DNA of 7,842 bases, taken from NCBI GenBank assembly GCA_011620845.1, contig WOYJ01000048.1, positions 1 to 7,842 of the forward strand, given 5' to 3'. The notes beneath the pieces were generated by a model. The model did not search any database and was not told the origin of the DNA. It saw only the letters and a list, made by a program, of their open reading frames with translations. Both the position numbers and the translations under genes were made by a program. Numbering within the stretch: position 1 is the stretch's first letter; the number at the start of each line of letters is the position of its first letter. Positions 1 to 7,030 of the stretch are shown one piece after another. This DNA comes from Methanobacteriaceae archaeon. GTDB taxonomy: Archaea > Methanobacteriota > Methanobacteria > Methanobacteriales > Methanobacteriaceae.

Positions 1-336
<336 letters not shown>

Positions 337-368
337 TTATTTCACCCAATTAATGATTATATCCATCA

Positions 369-391
369 TTAAGAAGTCTTTCAATTCTTAA
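369..391. repeat. Inverted repeat, 7-bp arms
   Basis: TTAAGAA (369-375) and TTCTTAA (385-391) are perfect inverted copies around a 9-base loop. The dyad lies where the transposase mRNA leader would begin, so it could be an RNA hairpin, an operator or part of an IS end. The arms are A/T-rich and chance is possible. Apart from this dyad and the two promoters, I see nothing in the 337-559 gap. Confidence 0.3.
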
Positions 392-399
392 GACCCCAT

Positions 400-412
400 T
401 TTAATATATAAA
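400..412 (-). promoter_or_regulatory. TATA-like box for the transposase gene
   Basis: On the minus strand this reads TTTATATATTAAA, a good archaeal TATA box about 65-75 bases upstream of the ATG at 336. Transcription would begin near 375-380 and give a leader of roughly 40 bases. The motif is nearly symmetrical, so orientation is inferred from the gene. Confidence 0.4.
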
Positions 413-515
413 AAATATACAACTATACTTTTACCAGGGACATCTGAATAACTAATCAATACGTGAAAAGCAAGCCCAAATAAACTATGAATTTTCACAC
501 CAAATCAGACACCCT

Positions 516-525
516 GTTATAAAAT
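516..525 (+). promoter_or_regulatory. TATA-like box for the YbjQ operon
   Basis: TTATAAAATT lies about 35-45 bases upstream of the ATG at 560. Transcription would start near 545-550, leaving a very short leader that just includes the GGTGA ribosome site at 550-554, an arrangement common in archaea. Confidence 0.45.
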
Positions 526-559
526 TAATAATCAACTAAAAAGATTACAGGTGAGATCG

Positions 560-886
560 ATGCTGGTATTAACATCCCCAACCATCCAGGGGAAAGAAAT
601 AACCAAATATTACGGTTTAGTAACTGGAGACGCCCTGCTAGGTGCCAATCTATATAAAGACTTGTTTTCCGGTGTGAGGGATGTAGTTGGGGGAAGAACC
701 TCCAAATACGAGGAGGAACTGACCACTGCCCGTAACCTGGCGATGAAAAGTATGATTGAAAAGGCAGAACAGGAAGGTGCCAATGCAATAATAGGCACCC
801 GAGTGGCCTACCATAACCTGGGAGGCACCATGGGAAACACCATAATGGTCACCATCATTGGAACTGCAGTTACCTACCAGGAATAA
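560..886 (+). CDS. YbjQ/UPF0145-family protein (soluble)
   Basis: This 108-residue protein matches the full length of the YbjQ family (about 100-110 residues), small proteins known structurally as oligomers and often called 'heavy metal-binding domain' proteins although their function is not established. Family motifs are all present: YYGLVTGDALLGANLYKD near residues 16-33, VRDVVGGRTSKYEEEL near 37-52, EQEGANAIIGTRVAY near 71-85, and a C-terminal IMVTIIGTAVTY strand. There is no signal peptide or membrane segment, so it should be cytoplasmic. A GTG at 551 gives three extra residues, but AGGTGA at 549-554 is a textbook ribosome site 5 bases before the ATG at 560, so the ATG is preferred. It is followed after 33 bases by a membrane-bound paralogue, and the two are probably co-transcribed. 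Family assignment is firm; the biochemical role is unknown. Confidence 0.9.
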   Translation: MLVLTSPTIQGKEITKYYGLVTGDALLGANLYKDLFSGVRDVVGGRTSKYEEELTTARNLAMKSMIEKAEQEGANAIIGTRVAYHNLGGTMGNTIMVTIIGTAVTYQE

Positions 887-919
887 ATTAAGTTTAACTA
901 GAAGATTTAGGAGAATTCC

Positions 920-1765
920 ATGCCAACCCTTAGCGACAACTACAACAATTTATTTGCCAAACGCTGGGCATTAATAGCTATTTCTCTAGGAATTATCGTT
1001 GGTCTTGGGTCTGCATTTCTCTCTGTGGCCTGGAATTTAGTTATATTCGGTTTCAACATCATGTACATAATTTCCCCCCTGATAGCAGGGTTCGTTGAAA
1101 CCATAATAGCCCGTAGAATATATGGTAGAAGCACCGGAGCTATAAGTGCCCTTATAACATTTATTCTAATCAACGCTTATGGATGGTTAAGTCTAGGGTG
1201 GATTTACCCCAAAGAACCGGGTACACTGAGCATTATTACCATCATTGCCCTTGGTCTTATGATCCAGGCCGCATTTCCCATACTGGTAAACTATATCCTC
1301 TTCGTGGTTGTGGTGGGGATATTCCTCAGGCTGATAAGCCTGCCAACTCGAATATTAGGAAAAACTCCAAAAACAGAGGGTGAAGTAATATCACAGGCAG
1401 ATGCAATTTCCATCCAGGGAGTTGATGAACCCATGGTATCTGTTCCAGATATAGAAGGAAAGAAGATAGAGCAATACGTGGGTTTAGTTACTGGAGAGGC
1501 TGTTGCCAAGGAAAAAGAAATAAACGGAAGGTTCACCAAGCTGCTGAAGATGATCCAGCCCAAAAAACTGGACGACCTCCATTTAATTGACGCCCGAGAA
1601 CTGGCAGTATCCCGGATGTTTGAAAATGCCTACTTATCAGGTGCAGATAGTGTAGTTGAAATATTAATAGACCACATCACTATAGGCGGCCTTCAGGGAA
1701 ACGCCACCATCGTAACCGCCACTGGAACGGCTGTGATATATATGAATAAAAGTAATCTATCCTAA
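920..1765 (+). CDS. Membrane protein with C-terminal YbjQ-like domain
   Basis: A 281-residue two-part protein. Residues about 15-140 are strongly hydrophobic and hold four or five predicted transmembrane helices (roughly 16-36, 38-61, 72-95, 102-121, 121-140). Residues about 175-275 are a YbjQ-like domain: YVGLVTGEAVAKEKEINGRF aligns with the first YbjQ motif, ARELAVSRMFENAYLSGADS with the central helix, and ATIVTATGTAVIYM with the last strand. The GGR...YE segment of typical YbjQ proteins is replaced by the sequence around LKMIQPKKLDDLH (residues 209-221), so the domain has diverged. AGGAG at 909-913 supports the ATG. It lies 33 bases after the soluble YbjQ gene on the same strand. I infer that the membrane protein anchors or partners the soluble one, perhaps in a mixed oligomer. 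The substrate, and the side of the membrane on which the domain sits, are unknown. Confidence 0.85.
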   Translation: MPTLSDNYNNLFAKRWALIAISLGIIVGLGSAFLSVAWNLVIFGFNIMYIISPLIAGFVETIIARRIYGRSTGAISALITFILINAYGWLSLGWIYPKEPGTLSIITIIALGLMIQAAFPILVNYILFVVVVGIFLRLISLPTRILGKTPKTEGEVISQADAISIQGVDEPMVSVPDIEGKKIEQYVGLVTGEAVAKEKEINGRFTKLLKMIQPKKLDDLHLIDARELAVSRMFENAYLSGADSVVEILIDHITIGGLQGNATIVTATGTAVIYMNKSNLS

Positions 1766-1866
1766 TTTCCATTAAACATAATTTTCTATTACTCATTGAA
1801 TGAATAATTTACCCTTAATCCCTTTAATAAAAAATTATTTCTATTCAGAGTTGGGGAGTACTATTA

Positions 1867-3114
1867 ATGGAGATCTATGATATAGCTGTGATTGGTGCCG
1901 GGCCGGCCGGGTGCATGGCGGCCATCCGGGGAGCACAGCAGGGTAAAAAGGTGGTACTGCTGGAGAGAAATAACAGGATAGGTCATAAACTTCATATAAC
2001 TGGTAACGGCCGTTGCAACCTTACCAATACGGCTTCCCTGGAGGTTTTCCTGAAAAAGTTTGGTAAGAACGGTTCTTTCTACCGTGATGTTTTCACTGAA
2101 TTTTCAAACCACAATTTGATGAACTTCTTCCAGGACAATGGCCTAGACTTTATAGAAGAGGGATGTGGACGGGTATTTCCCAGTACCGAAAAAGCCAAAT
2201 CAGTAGTTGACATATTAAATAATGTTTTAGAGGAATATAAGGTGGAAATAATCTACAATTATCGCCTGGAGCACCTTCAAAAGCATTCCAAGGTATTCAA
2301 GCTTCTTTCCACTAAAAACCAGTTAATCACCGCATACAACGTCGTCCTGGCCACCGGGGGTGTGACCTATAAAGAGACAGGGTCTTCTGGAGATGGTTTA
2401 AACATCGCAGAAGCACTAGGACACAGTATTACTGAGATTAAACCAGGAGGAGTTCCATTAACTGTTAGGGAAGAATGGATTCCTGATTTGAAAGGGATAA
2501 CCCTGGAGGATGTTGGTTTATCTTTACGAAGTGGAGGAAAAATTATACCGCTGCCCCGGGGAAGCCTTCTCTTTACACATTTCGGTGTCTCGGGACCGGT
2601 TATCCTGGATATGAGCCATGAAATCGTGAAAATTATGGATGAACACGGTGATGTGAAGCTCTATATCGACTTCAAACCGGATGTTAAAGAACAGGACTTA
2701 GAAGCTCAATTCATTGAGGATTTCCAGAAATACAGCAAAAGGAACCTGAGGAATTACCTTAAATATCATCTACCCCAGAATATGGTGGGGCCTGTTTTAA
2801 AGGCTTTTTCCCTGGATCCAGATAAAAAGTTGAATCAGATCACCAGAGCAGAAAGATTACAGTTGCAGAAGATGGTGAAATCCCTTCCTTTAACCATCAA
2901 TGGTCATTTACCCCTGAATAAAGCCATGGTAACCTGTGGCGGAGTGTCAAAGAAAGAGATAAACCCCAAAACTATGGAATCTAAACTGGTACCAGGTTTA
3001 TACTTCGCCGGGGAGATCATAGACGGATGTGGCTGCAGAGGAGGTTTTAACCTGCAACAGGCCTTTTCAACTGGTCATGTTGCTGGGGACAGTGCCTCGG
3101 CATTAAAAAGTTAA
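1867..3114 (+). CDS. FAD-dependent oxidoreductase, HI0933/BaiN family
   Basis: This 415-residue protein has the normal length for the HI0933/BaiN/YhiN family of NAD(P)/FAD-dependent flavoproteins. The N-terminal Rossmann motif is VIGAGPAG (residues 8-15), with an acidic residue ending strand 2 (LLERN, 31-35). The family signature ITGNGRCNLTN lies at 44-54, CGRVFPSTEKA at 100-110, the second FAD contact LATGGVTYKETGSSGDG at 161-177, FTHFGVSGPVILDMS at 236-250, and the C-terminal FAD-binding block from VPGLYFAGEIIDGCGC to NLQQAFSTGHVAG at 375-407. No signal peptide is seen. GGGGAG at 1853-1858, 8 bases before the ATG, supports the start. The 101-bp gap after the YbjQ operon holds an A/T-rich TTTAATAAAAA (1823-1833) that may be its promoter, placed rather close to the start. 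Substrates in archaea are unknown; bacterial BaiN is linked to bile-acid reduction, which should not be assumed here. Confidence 0.9.
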   Translation: MEIYDIAVIGAGPAGCMAAIRGAQQGKKVVLLERNNRIGHKLHITGNGRCNLTNTASLEVFLKKFGKNGSFYRDVFTEFSNHNLMNFFQDNGLDFIEEGCGRVFPSTEKAKSVVDILNNVLEEYKVEIIYNYRLEHLQKHSKVFKLLSTKNQLITAYNVVLATGGVTYKETGSSGDGLNIAEALGHSITEIKPGGVPLTVREEWIPDLKGITLEDVGLSLRSGGKIIPLPRGSLLFTHFGVSGPVILDMSHEIVKIMDEHGDVKLYIDFKPDVKEQDLEAQFIEDFQKYSKRNLRNYLKYHLPQNMVGPVLKAFSLDPDKKLNQITRAERLQLQKMVKSLPLTINGHLPLNKAMVTCGGVSKKEINPKTMESKLVPGLYFAGEIIDGCGCRGGFNLQQAFSTGHVAGDSASALKS

Positions 3115-3123
3115 TATATATGT

Positions 3124-3993
3124 CTATTTCACGAAGGTATCGTTTTGAATATCTTCCAATGCCTGCTGTATCTCCTCATTGGTGTTCATAACAAAGGGCC
3201 CGTACCTGGCTATGGGTTCGTTTAAAGGTTTTCCTGACATTAAAAGGAACCTGGCCGGATTTTGATCGGTTTTTACCCTTACCAGATCTCCATCACCGAA
3301 TACCACCAGACGTGTTTCCTGGACAGTTGCTCTTTTTTCCAGAGAGTTTGATTGGGAGTCTCTAAATATTGCTTCACCTTCAAACAGGTAGGCAAAGGCG
3401 GTGTGGCCACGGGTGATTGATTGTTCAAATGATGCTCCTGCCGGGAGGGAAACATCCAGATATTCGGGATCGGCATATATCTCAGTGATTGCCCCTTTAA
3501 CACCTTTATACTCACCAGCTACGACTCTGACTACCAACCCATCATCATGTCTGACTTCTGGAATATCTGAAGATTTTATTTCCTGGTAACGGGGCTCCAT
3601 CATCTTCAACTTGGCTGGTAGGTTTATCCATAGCTGGAATCCTTCCATCATTCCCTCGTCTGGTTCTTTGGGCATCTCTTCATGGATGATTCCACTGCCA
3701 GAAGTCATCCACTGGCAATCACCCCCACCTATGGTTCCGGCATTGCCCATGCTGTCCTTGTGTTCGACGAATCCATCTAACATGTAGGTCACCGTTTCGA
3801 TGCCCCGGTGGGGATGCATTGGAAAACCTGCCAGGTAGTCCTGTGGGTTTCTGGATCCGAAGTGGTCGAAAAGCAGGAATGTATCAGGGTAGTCCAGTCT
3901 CTGGGTGGCTATGCTCCTGCGCAGTAGAACACCAGCACCCTCCATCACATAGATAGGTTCAATAATATCCGTTACTTCCCTTACTGTTGCCAT
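3124..3993 (-). CDS. Pirin family protein (bicupin)
   Basis: A 289-residue protein with both pirin cupin domains: the N-terminal pirin domain (about residues 12-125) and the pirin C-terminal domain (about 178-280). The metal ligands of pirins (His-His-His-Glu) are all present: His60 and His62 in FPMHPHRGIETVTYMLDG, and His104 and Glu106 in GSGIIHEEMP. The N-terminal LLRRSIATQRLDYPDTFLLFDHFGS is typical. Pirins bind Fe or other metals, and some act as quercetin dioxygenases in vitro; the role in methanogens is not known, and a cytoplasmic redox or stress role is only inference. A purine-rich GAGGGGGTT lies about 5 bases before the ATG. The gene converges on the flavoprotein gene with only 9 bp between the stop codons, and follows the AttH-like gene on the same strand after a 259-bp gap. 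Confidence 0.92.
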   Translation of the reverse strand: MATVREVTDIIEPIYVMEGAGVLLRRSIATQRLDYPDTFLLFDHFGSRNPQDYLAGFPMHPHRGIETVTYMLDGFVEHKDSMGNAGTIGGGDCQWMTSGSGIIHEEMPKEPDEGMMEGFQLWINLPAKLKMMEPRYQEIKSSDIPEVRHDDGLVVRVVAGEYKGVKGAITEIYADPEYLDVSLPAGASFEQSITRGHTAFAYLFEGEAIFRDSQSNSLEKRATVQETRLVVFGDGDLVRVKTDQNPARFLLMSGKPLNEPIARYGPFVMNTNEEIQQALEDIQNDTFVK

Positions 3994-4055
3994 ATAAATA
4001 ACCCCCTCTTAAATTTACTTACTAGAGGAAGTTTACTCGCATTTGGAAATATTCC

Positions 4056-4087
4056 CCTTATACACTCAACTGGTAATTGTTATATGG
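4056..4087 (-). promoter_or_regulatory. Candidate pirin promoter region
   Basis: On the minus strand two TATA-like boxes sit upstream of the pirin gene: GTGTATAAGG (4056-4065) and CCATATAACA (4078-4087). Either would leave a leader of a few dozen bases. I cannot choose between them. The rest of the gap from 3994 to 4159 is A/T-rich and shows no further gene. Confidence 0.3.
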
Positions 4088-4159
4088 TTTTCTCTTTATC
4101 TAATTTTTCAAACCCTTTTCTAAATTTATAGGGAAGTTAGGGGTTATAAGAGTTTCAGG

Positions 4160-4280
4160 ACTTATCCTAAATAATACAACAGGGTTTGAAACTTATCCCA
4201 AGTAATCAACAGACATTAAAACCTATCCCAGATAATCAACCAGTTCTATGACTTATCCCAGATAATCAGCTGGCAATCCC
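4160..4280. repeat. Four-copy tandem repeat, 30-bp period, spanning a stop codon
   Basis: The core acttatcccagataatca recurs at 4160, 4191, 4221 and 4251 (spacings 31, 30, 30). The copies at 4251 and 4221 differ by one base over 18; those at 4191 and 4160 diverge further. The 4251 copy lies inside the 3' end of the AttH-like gene and contains its last codons. On the minus strand each core reads GATTATCTGGGATAA, encoding Asp-Tyr-Leu-Gly-stop. Because 30 is a multiple of 3, the copies at 4221 and 4191 repeat DYLG-stop in the same frame downstream of the true stop; the 31-bp step breaks the frame in the last copy. Confidence 0.85.
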
Positions 4281-5926
4281 TGTTCCAGGCATTTTTTCAG
4301 TATCTTTTTAATCTTCTTCTGGTGGGGAGGCCAGGCCATGTATAAGAAGCCCTTCAGCTTCAGTAGGGGCGATGGTGCCGGTGGTTTAAGGATTTTCCGC
4401 ATCTCCGGCGTATCTGGAATCCCTGCCAGGTGGAGGGTGTTGGGGTGTGAGTCGGCGTAGTAGACTGACTCGGCAAATCCCTTGCCCAGAAATTTACCAT
4501 CTGGATCTCGAATATTCACTCCACCCTCGGAGTACTGGGATCCACCGGCGTTGTAACCGGTCTGACCTGTATCCACGATAGGTGTCAATGTGAAGTGCCG
4601 GATATCCTCAGGAAGCATGTCTTCAAATTTGAATTCCCAGTGGTTCGGGTACCAGGTGTTGGTTATGAGGTAAAGTTCAGGGTTGGATGACTTCACAGTC
4701 TTAACCCATTTATCGATGGTTAAAGTGCCCTTCATATCGGTTACCTTGTTTTCCGGGTCGATGTACTGTCCCTTCACCGCCACTTCCATGGGTCCTGGTG
4801 GTTCCTCCTCTGTCCGCTCATAGAAGTCCAGGTTTTTATCCGTGTGGGGTGCGTACATGTTCATCTCCCTTTCACCACTAAACTGGGCCATGAACCAGTC
4901 CCAACCCCGGGATTGGGATGGTTTGCTCAGGGTGCCCGCTGCCCTGACCACCTCACACCGGCTGTTACCCATGGGCTCCAGGGCGTTGCCCCACTGGTGG
5001 TCAAACCAGAACTGGCCCTGGTTAAGTATGATCTCCTCACCGTCAAGCATTAAAAGACTGCCAGGCTCCAGGGACAGGTTGGTTGCAGAGTAGTAAAGTG
5101 TACCTATACTACAGCAGCATGGGAGGCATCCATTATTCCCTTGAAGAAGGAATTCCTTGTTGGATGTTAAATTCAGGTCCACCTCCATCTCCACGTCCTC
5201 TTCACCGCCCTGGTTAACTCCCCAGGCCTGCACCCTGAGTGGGAATAGTTCGTCCTCCTTTTCTGAGACCATCCTGTTGTTCCCAGCCTCATAATGGAAG
5301 GGTTCAATGGAGCATTTTAAAAGACCGGTGGTCCCGGCTATGGCGAAGGGCCTGGTCTGCAGGTGTTCTTCCCCTGCACGGGCCACCGCCAGCTGCATCT
5401 CGAATATCTGGTTATCCCAGTCAGACAGGCCAAAGCTTTTGGCTATCCATAGGGGTAGGAGCGAATAACGGTAGAATGATACCAGTATCCCGTATTCGCG
5501 TCTTCTGGTGTCCCTGCAGTTGCCCACTATGAAGTGCCAGCCCACCTGATAACCTAGTTGAGGGGCGAAGTCCCGTGGAAACTCGATATTAGATTCATCT
5601 GGGATGTCTTGGTAGCCACGGCTGCTGTCCATTCCCAGAAGCTGGTTTATTGCATAGGCCTGCATTGGAGTGAGTGAATCACAGTATTCCAGGAGTTTCT
5701 TATATCTTTTCTTGTAGCTGGGGGTGTATGAATCAGGGTTACCCAGTAACTCCTGGATACGGAACTGCATCCTCTCCCCAAAGGCTTCTGGACTGTTTTT
5801 CTTACTTAATAATCGTTTCTTTACACCCGTGGGTATTTTCCTAGTATTGAATTTCTTCATCCATAATGCCAGTGCAATGTTTTCCTTGGTTAACTCGTTT
5901 ATATCGTCTAATTTGGCTTTTGCCAT
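4253..5926 (-). CDS. CrtC/AttH-like lipocalin-fold protein
   Basis: A 557-residue protein. Residues about 1-110 are a Lys-rich, probably helical extension without known motifs. From about 115 to 500 it matches the CrtC/AttH (hydroxyneurosporene synthase-like, lipocalin-like) superfamily: FPRDFAPQLGYQVGWHFIVG (116-135) corresponds to the family's 'YRTEWWYFTGN' motif, YGILVSFYRYSL (145-156) to its 'FQFTFFR' strand, and then come CCCSIGTLYYS (270-280), FWFDHQWGN (306-314, the conserved Asp-His pair), GWDWFMAQFSGEREMNMYAP (341-360) and FAESVYYA (484-491). The last 45 residues are basic. No signal peptide is present, so it is probably cytoplasmic. The start lies 4 bp after the stop of the zinc-ribbon gene, with GGGG inside that gene's end as ribosome site, so the two are likely an operon. 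GC-rich codons are more frequent than in its neighbours. Relatives include carotenoid hydratase, but methanogens of this type lack that pathway, so the reaction is unknown; a lipid or isoprenoid ligand is only a guess. Confidence 0.75.
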   Translation of the reverse strand: MAKAKLDDINELTKENIALALWMKKFNTRKIPTGVKKRLLSKKNSPEAFGERMQFRIQELLGNPDSYTPSYKKRYKKLLEYCDSLTPMQAYAINQLLGMDSSRGYQDIPDESNIEFPRDFAPQLGYQVGWHFIVGNCRDTRRREYGILVSFYRYSLLPLWIAKSFGLSDWDNQIFEMQLAVARAGEEHLQTRPFAIAGTTGLLKCSIEPFHYEAGNNRMVSEKEDELFPLRVQAWGVNQGGEEDVEMEVDLNLTSNKEFLLQGNNGCLPCCCSIGTLYYSATNLSLEPGSLLMLDGEEIILNQGQFWFDHQWGNALEPMGNSRCEVVRAAGTLSKPSQSRGWDWFMAQFSGEREMNMYAPHTDKNLDFYERTEEEPPGPMEVAVKGQYIDPENKVTDMKGTLTIDKWVKTVKSSNPELYLITNTWYPNHWEFKFEDMLPEDIRHFTLTPIVDTGQTGYNAGGSQYSEGGVNIRDPDGKFLGKGFAESVYYADSHPNTLHLAGIPDTPEMRKILKPPAPSPLLKLKGFLYMAWPPHQKKIKKILKKCLEQGLPADYLG

Positions 5927-5930
5927 ATAA

Positions 5931-6620
5931 TCATTTTCCCCTTATCCTAGTTTTTATGTATCCGCCTATCCATCCACAAACAGCACCATTTATAGCTCCG
6001 AGTATGGTTAACGGTATTAAAAGCAGGAATGAACCGGTTATTAGGTATCCGAAAAAGTATGAAATTGCTCCAGTAAGCAGTGCATTTTTCGTCCCGATTA
6101 TAATATCTTTAAAAAGGTAACCAACAGCAACCAGTACTAAAAAAGTTAAAAGGGTTAAAATACCAGGGGCAAATACTAATATGAGAGTTATGACTATCGC
6201 TACCGGGATAACTACTTCCCATCGGATGTTACGGAGGTTAAGCTCACTCATTACAGAATTTATAAAGTCTGGCCCCATACTCTGTGAGCCGTACTGTGTG
6301 CCATGGGGAGTTCTATGAACTCTGTTCTGGTTTCTGATATTATACAACAAGTTCCCGAAGTGTTTTTGGAAAAACCGGTTTAACCGGCTTTTAATATTTG
6401 ATGGAAGGGAAGAAACACTACGCATCTTATCCTTCAAAACCTCAGTTTTGGTGGGTTTTCTCCTTATGGTAAACGGCCTCCAGCTGGGATCAACTATGTC
6501 TAAATTTTCCACATATCTCAATTTACCGCCACAATCACATTCACTAACGAAATCCTTTGGAGATTCGCCAGGCTGCAGTTCGTAGTAACTCTTGCATTTT
6601 CCACAGATTAAATAACCCAC
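5931..6620 (-). CDS. Zinc-ribbon membrane protein
   Basis: A 229-residue protein beginning with a short zinc ribbon: CGKC (Cys6, Cys9) and CDC (Cys28, Cys30) in the first 32 residues. Residues 45-130 are polar and basic, probably cytosolic. Residues about 133-170 and 178-221 hold three or four transmembrane helices ending in a Gly-rich GAINGAVCGWIGGYI hairpin like that of small archaeal membrane proteins (DUF5518-like). The start is GTG at 6620: AAGGTG lies 5 bases upstream, and the ATG two bases further upstream is out of frame and stops after four codons. It is the first live gene of an operon with the AttH-like gene, 4 bp downstream, and follows the dead acetyltransferase gene by 29 bp. 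Zinc-ribbon plus membrane anchor proteins of this kind are common in Methanobacteriales and have no known function. I infer a structural or regulatory role at the membrane, linked to the AttH-like partner. Confidence 0.75.
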   Translation of the reverse strand: MGYLICGKCKSYYELQPGESPKDFVSECDCGGKLRYVENLDIVDPSWRPFTIRRKPTKTEVLKDKMRSVSSLPSNIKSRLNRFFQKHFGNLLYNIRNQNRVHRTPHGTQYGSQSMGPDFINSVMSELNLRNIRWEVVIPVAIVITLILVFAPGILTLLTFLVLVAVGYLFKDIIIGTKNALLTGAISYFFGYLITGSFLLLIPLTILGAINGAVCGWIGGYIKTRIRGK

Positions 6621-6649
6621 ATTAACACCTTGTTTTTAAAGATTACAAT

Positions 6650-6946
6650 TTATTTTCTTTTCATTATATTCTCAAATCTAGTTTTGCTGATTGGATGGTA
6701 ACTTAATATTTCGCCATATAGATAAGACAGAAATGATCCGAAGGCACAGGGAGTATTTTTGAACAGCTTCGGCCACCCTTTTTAAAGATTGCTGCCATAA
6801 TCATCAATCCCTTTGGAATTGATACTCTTTGAATCATTCAATCTTCCTTTTTAACTCCACGTGTTTTTTTTCACATCTTCGTATCCACAAACGCCGTAGT
6901 CTGTTATGTTGTCTGGATTCAGGTCTATGATTTTTATGTCAGCCAT
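6650..6946 (-). pseudogene. Remnant of a YoaP-type GNAT N-acetyltransferase
   Basis: The minus strand from an ATG at 6946 encodes MADIKIIDLNPDNITDYGVC then GYEDVKK, matching the N-terminus of YoaP-like acetyltransferases. GGGGGTGA three bases upstream is an intact ribosome site. The frame breaks in a run of eight A (6864-6871); adding one A restores KKHVELKRKIE, with a TGA (6834-6836) where the family has Trp, then FKE. Two more stops follow at 6801-6806. In the same frame the family C-terminus appears (VAEAVQN). A second shift in an A run (6756-6760) leads to TPCAFGSF, YGEILSYHPISKTRFENIMK and a TAA at 6650-6652. This fits the YoaP C-terminal domain. Intact members are about 240-250 residues; fewer than 100 codons remain, so the acetyl-CoA-binding core is deleted around 6800-6830. 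The family assignment rests on recalled B. subtilis YoaP features, not a search. The gene seems dead and may once have led the downstream operon. Confidence 0.72.
6662..6673 (-). promoter_or_regulatory. Candidate promoter of the zinc-ribbon/AttH-like operon
   Basis: On the minus strand GAGAATATAATG lies about 42-53 bases upstream of the GTG at 6620. If used, transcription would start near 6640 and the promoter would sit inside the last codons of the decayed acetyltransferase gene. Read-through from the promoter of the dead gene is the alternative. Confidence 0.28.
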
Positions 6947-6987
6947 ATTCACCCCCATCATATCAATAAATATATGAAACATCAAAC

Positions 6988-7008
6988 TCTTTAAATGTTG
7001 TTTAAAGA
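6988..7008. repeat. Perfect dyad, 8-bp arms
   Basis: TCTTTAAA (6988-6995) and TTTAAAGA (7001-7008) are exact inverted copies around the 5-base spacer TGTTG. It lies about 40-60 bases upstream of the start of the dead acetyltransferase gene, so it may be an operator or overlap that gene's promoter; CATATATTTATTG (6962-6974, minus strand) is a nearby TATA-like stretch. Confidence 0.4.
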
Positions 7009-7013
7009 TTTTA

Positions 7014-7030
7014 CATGAGAATTACTCATG
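7014..7030. repeat. Perfect dyad, 6-bp arms
   Basis: CATGAG (7014-7019) and CTCATG (7025-7030) are exact inverted copies around AATTA. Its centre is 24 bp from that of the dyad at 6988-7008, and both have 5-base spacers. Its right arm overlaps the ATG of the broken plus-strand reading frame. Confidence 0.35.

Noticed and set aside
551..559. GTG at 551 as start of the soluble YbjQ protein
   Set aside because: The GTG is part of the AGGTGA ribosome site for the ATG at 560, and the family normally begins close to that ATG.
4160..4280. CRISPR array
   Set aside because: The 30-bp period consists of one repeated core plus decaying flanks without true spacers, and the repeat begins inside a coding sequence; there are no cas genes.
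4842..5532. Several plus-strand reading frames inside the AttH-like gene
   Set aside because: They are antisense to a long gene with clear family motifs and lack ribosome sites.
4253..5926. Carotenoid 1,2-hydratase as a specific function
   Set aside because: Only superfamily motifs match; the protein has a different N-terminus, and no carotenoid genes are present.
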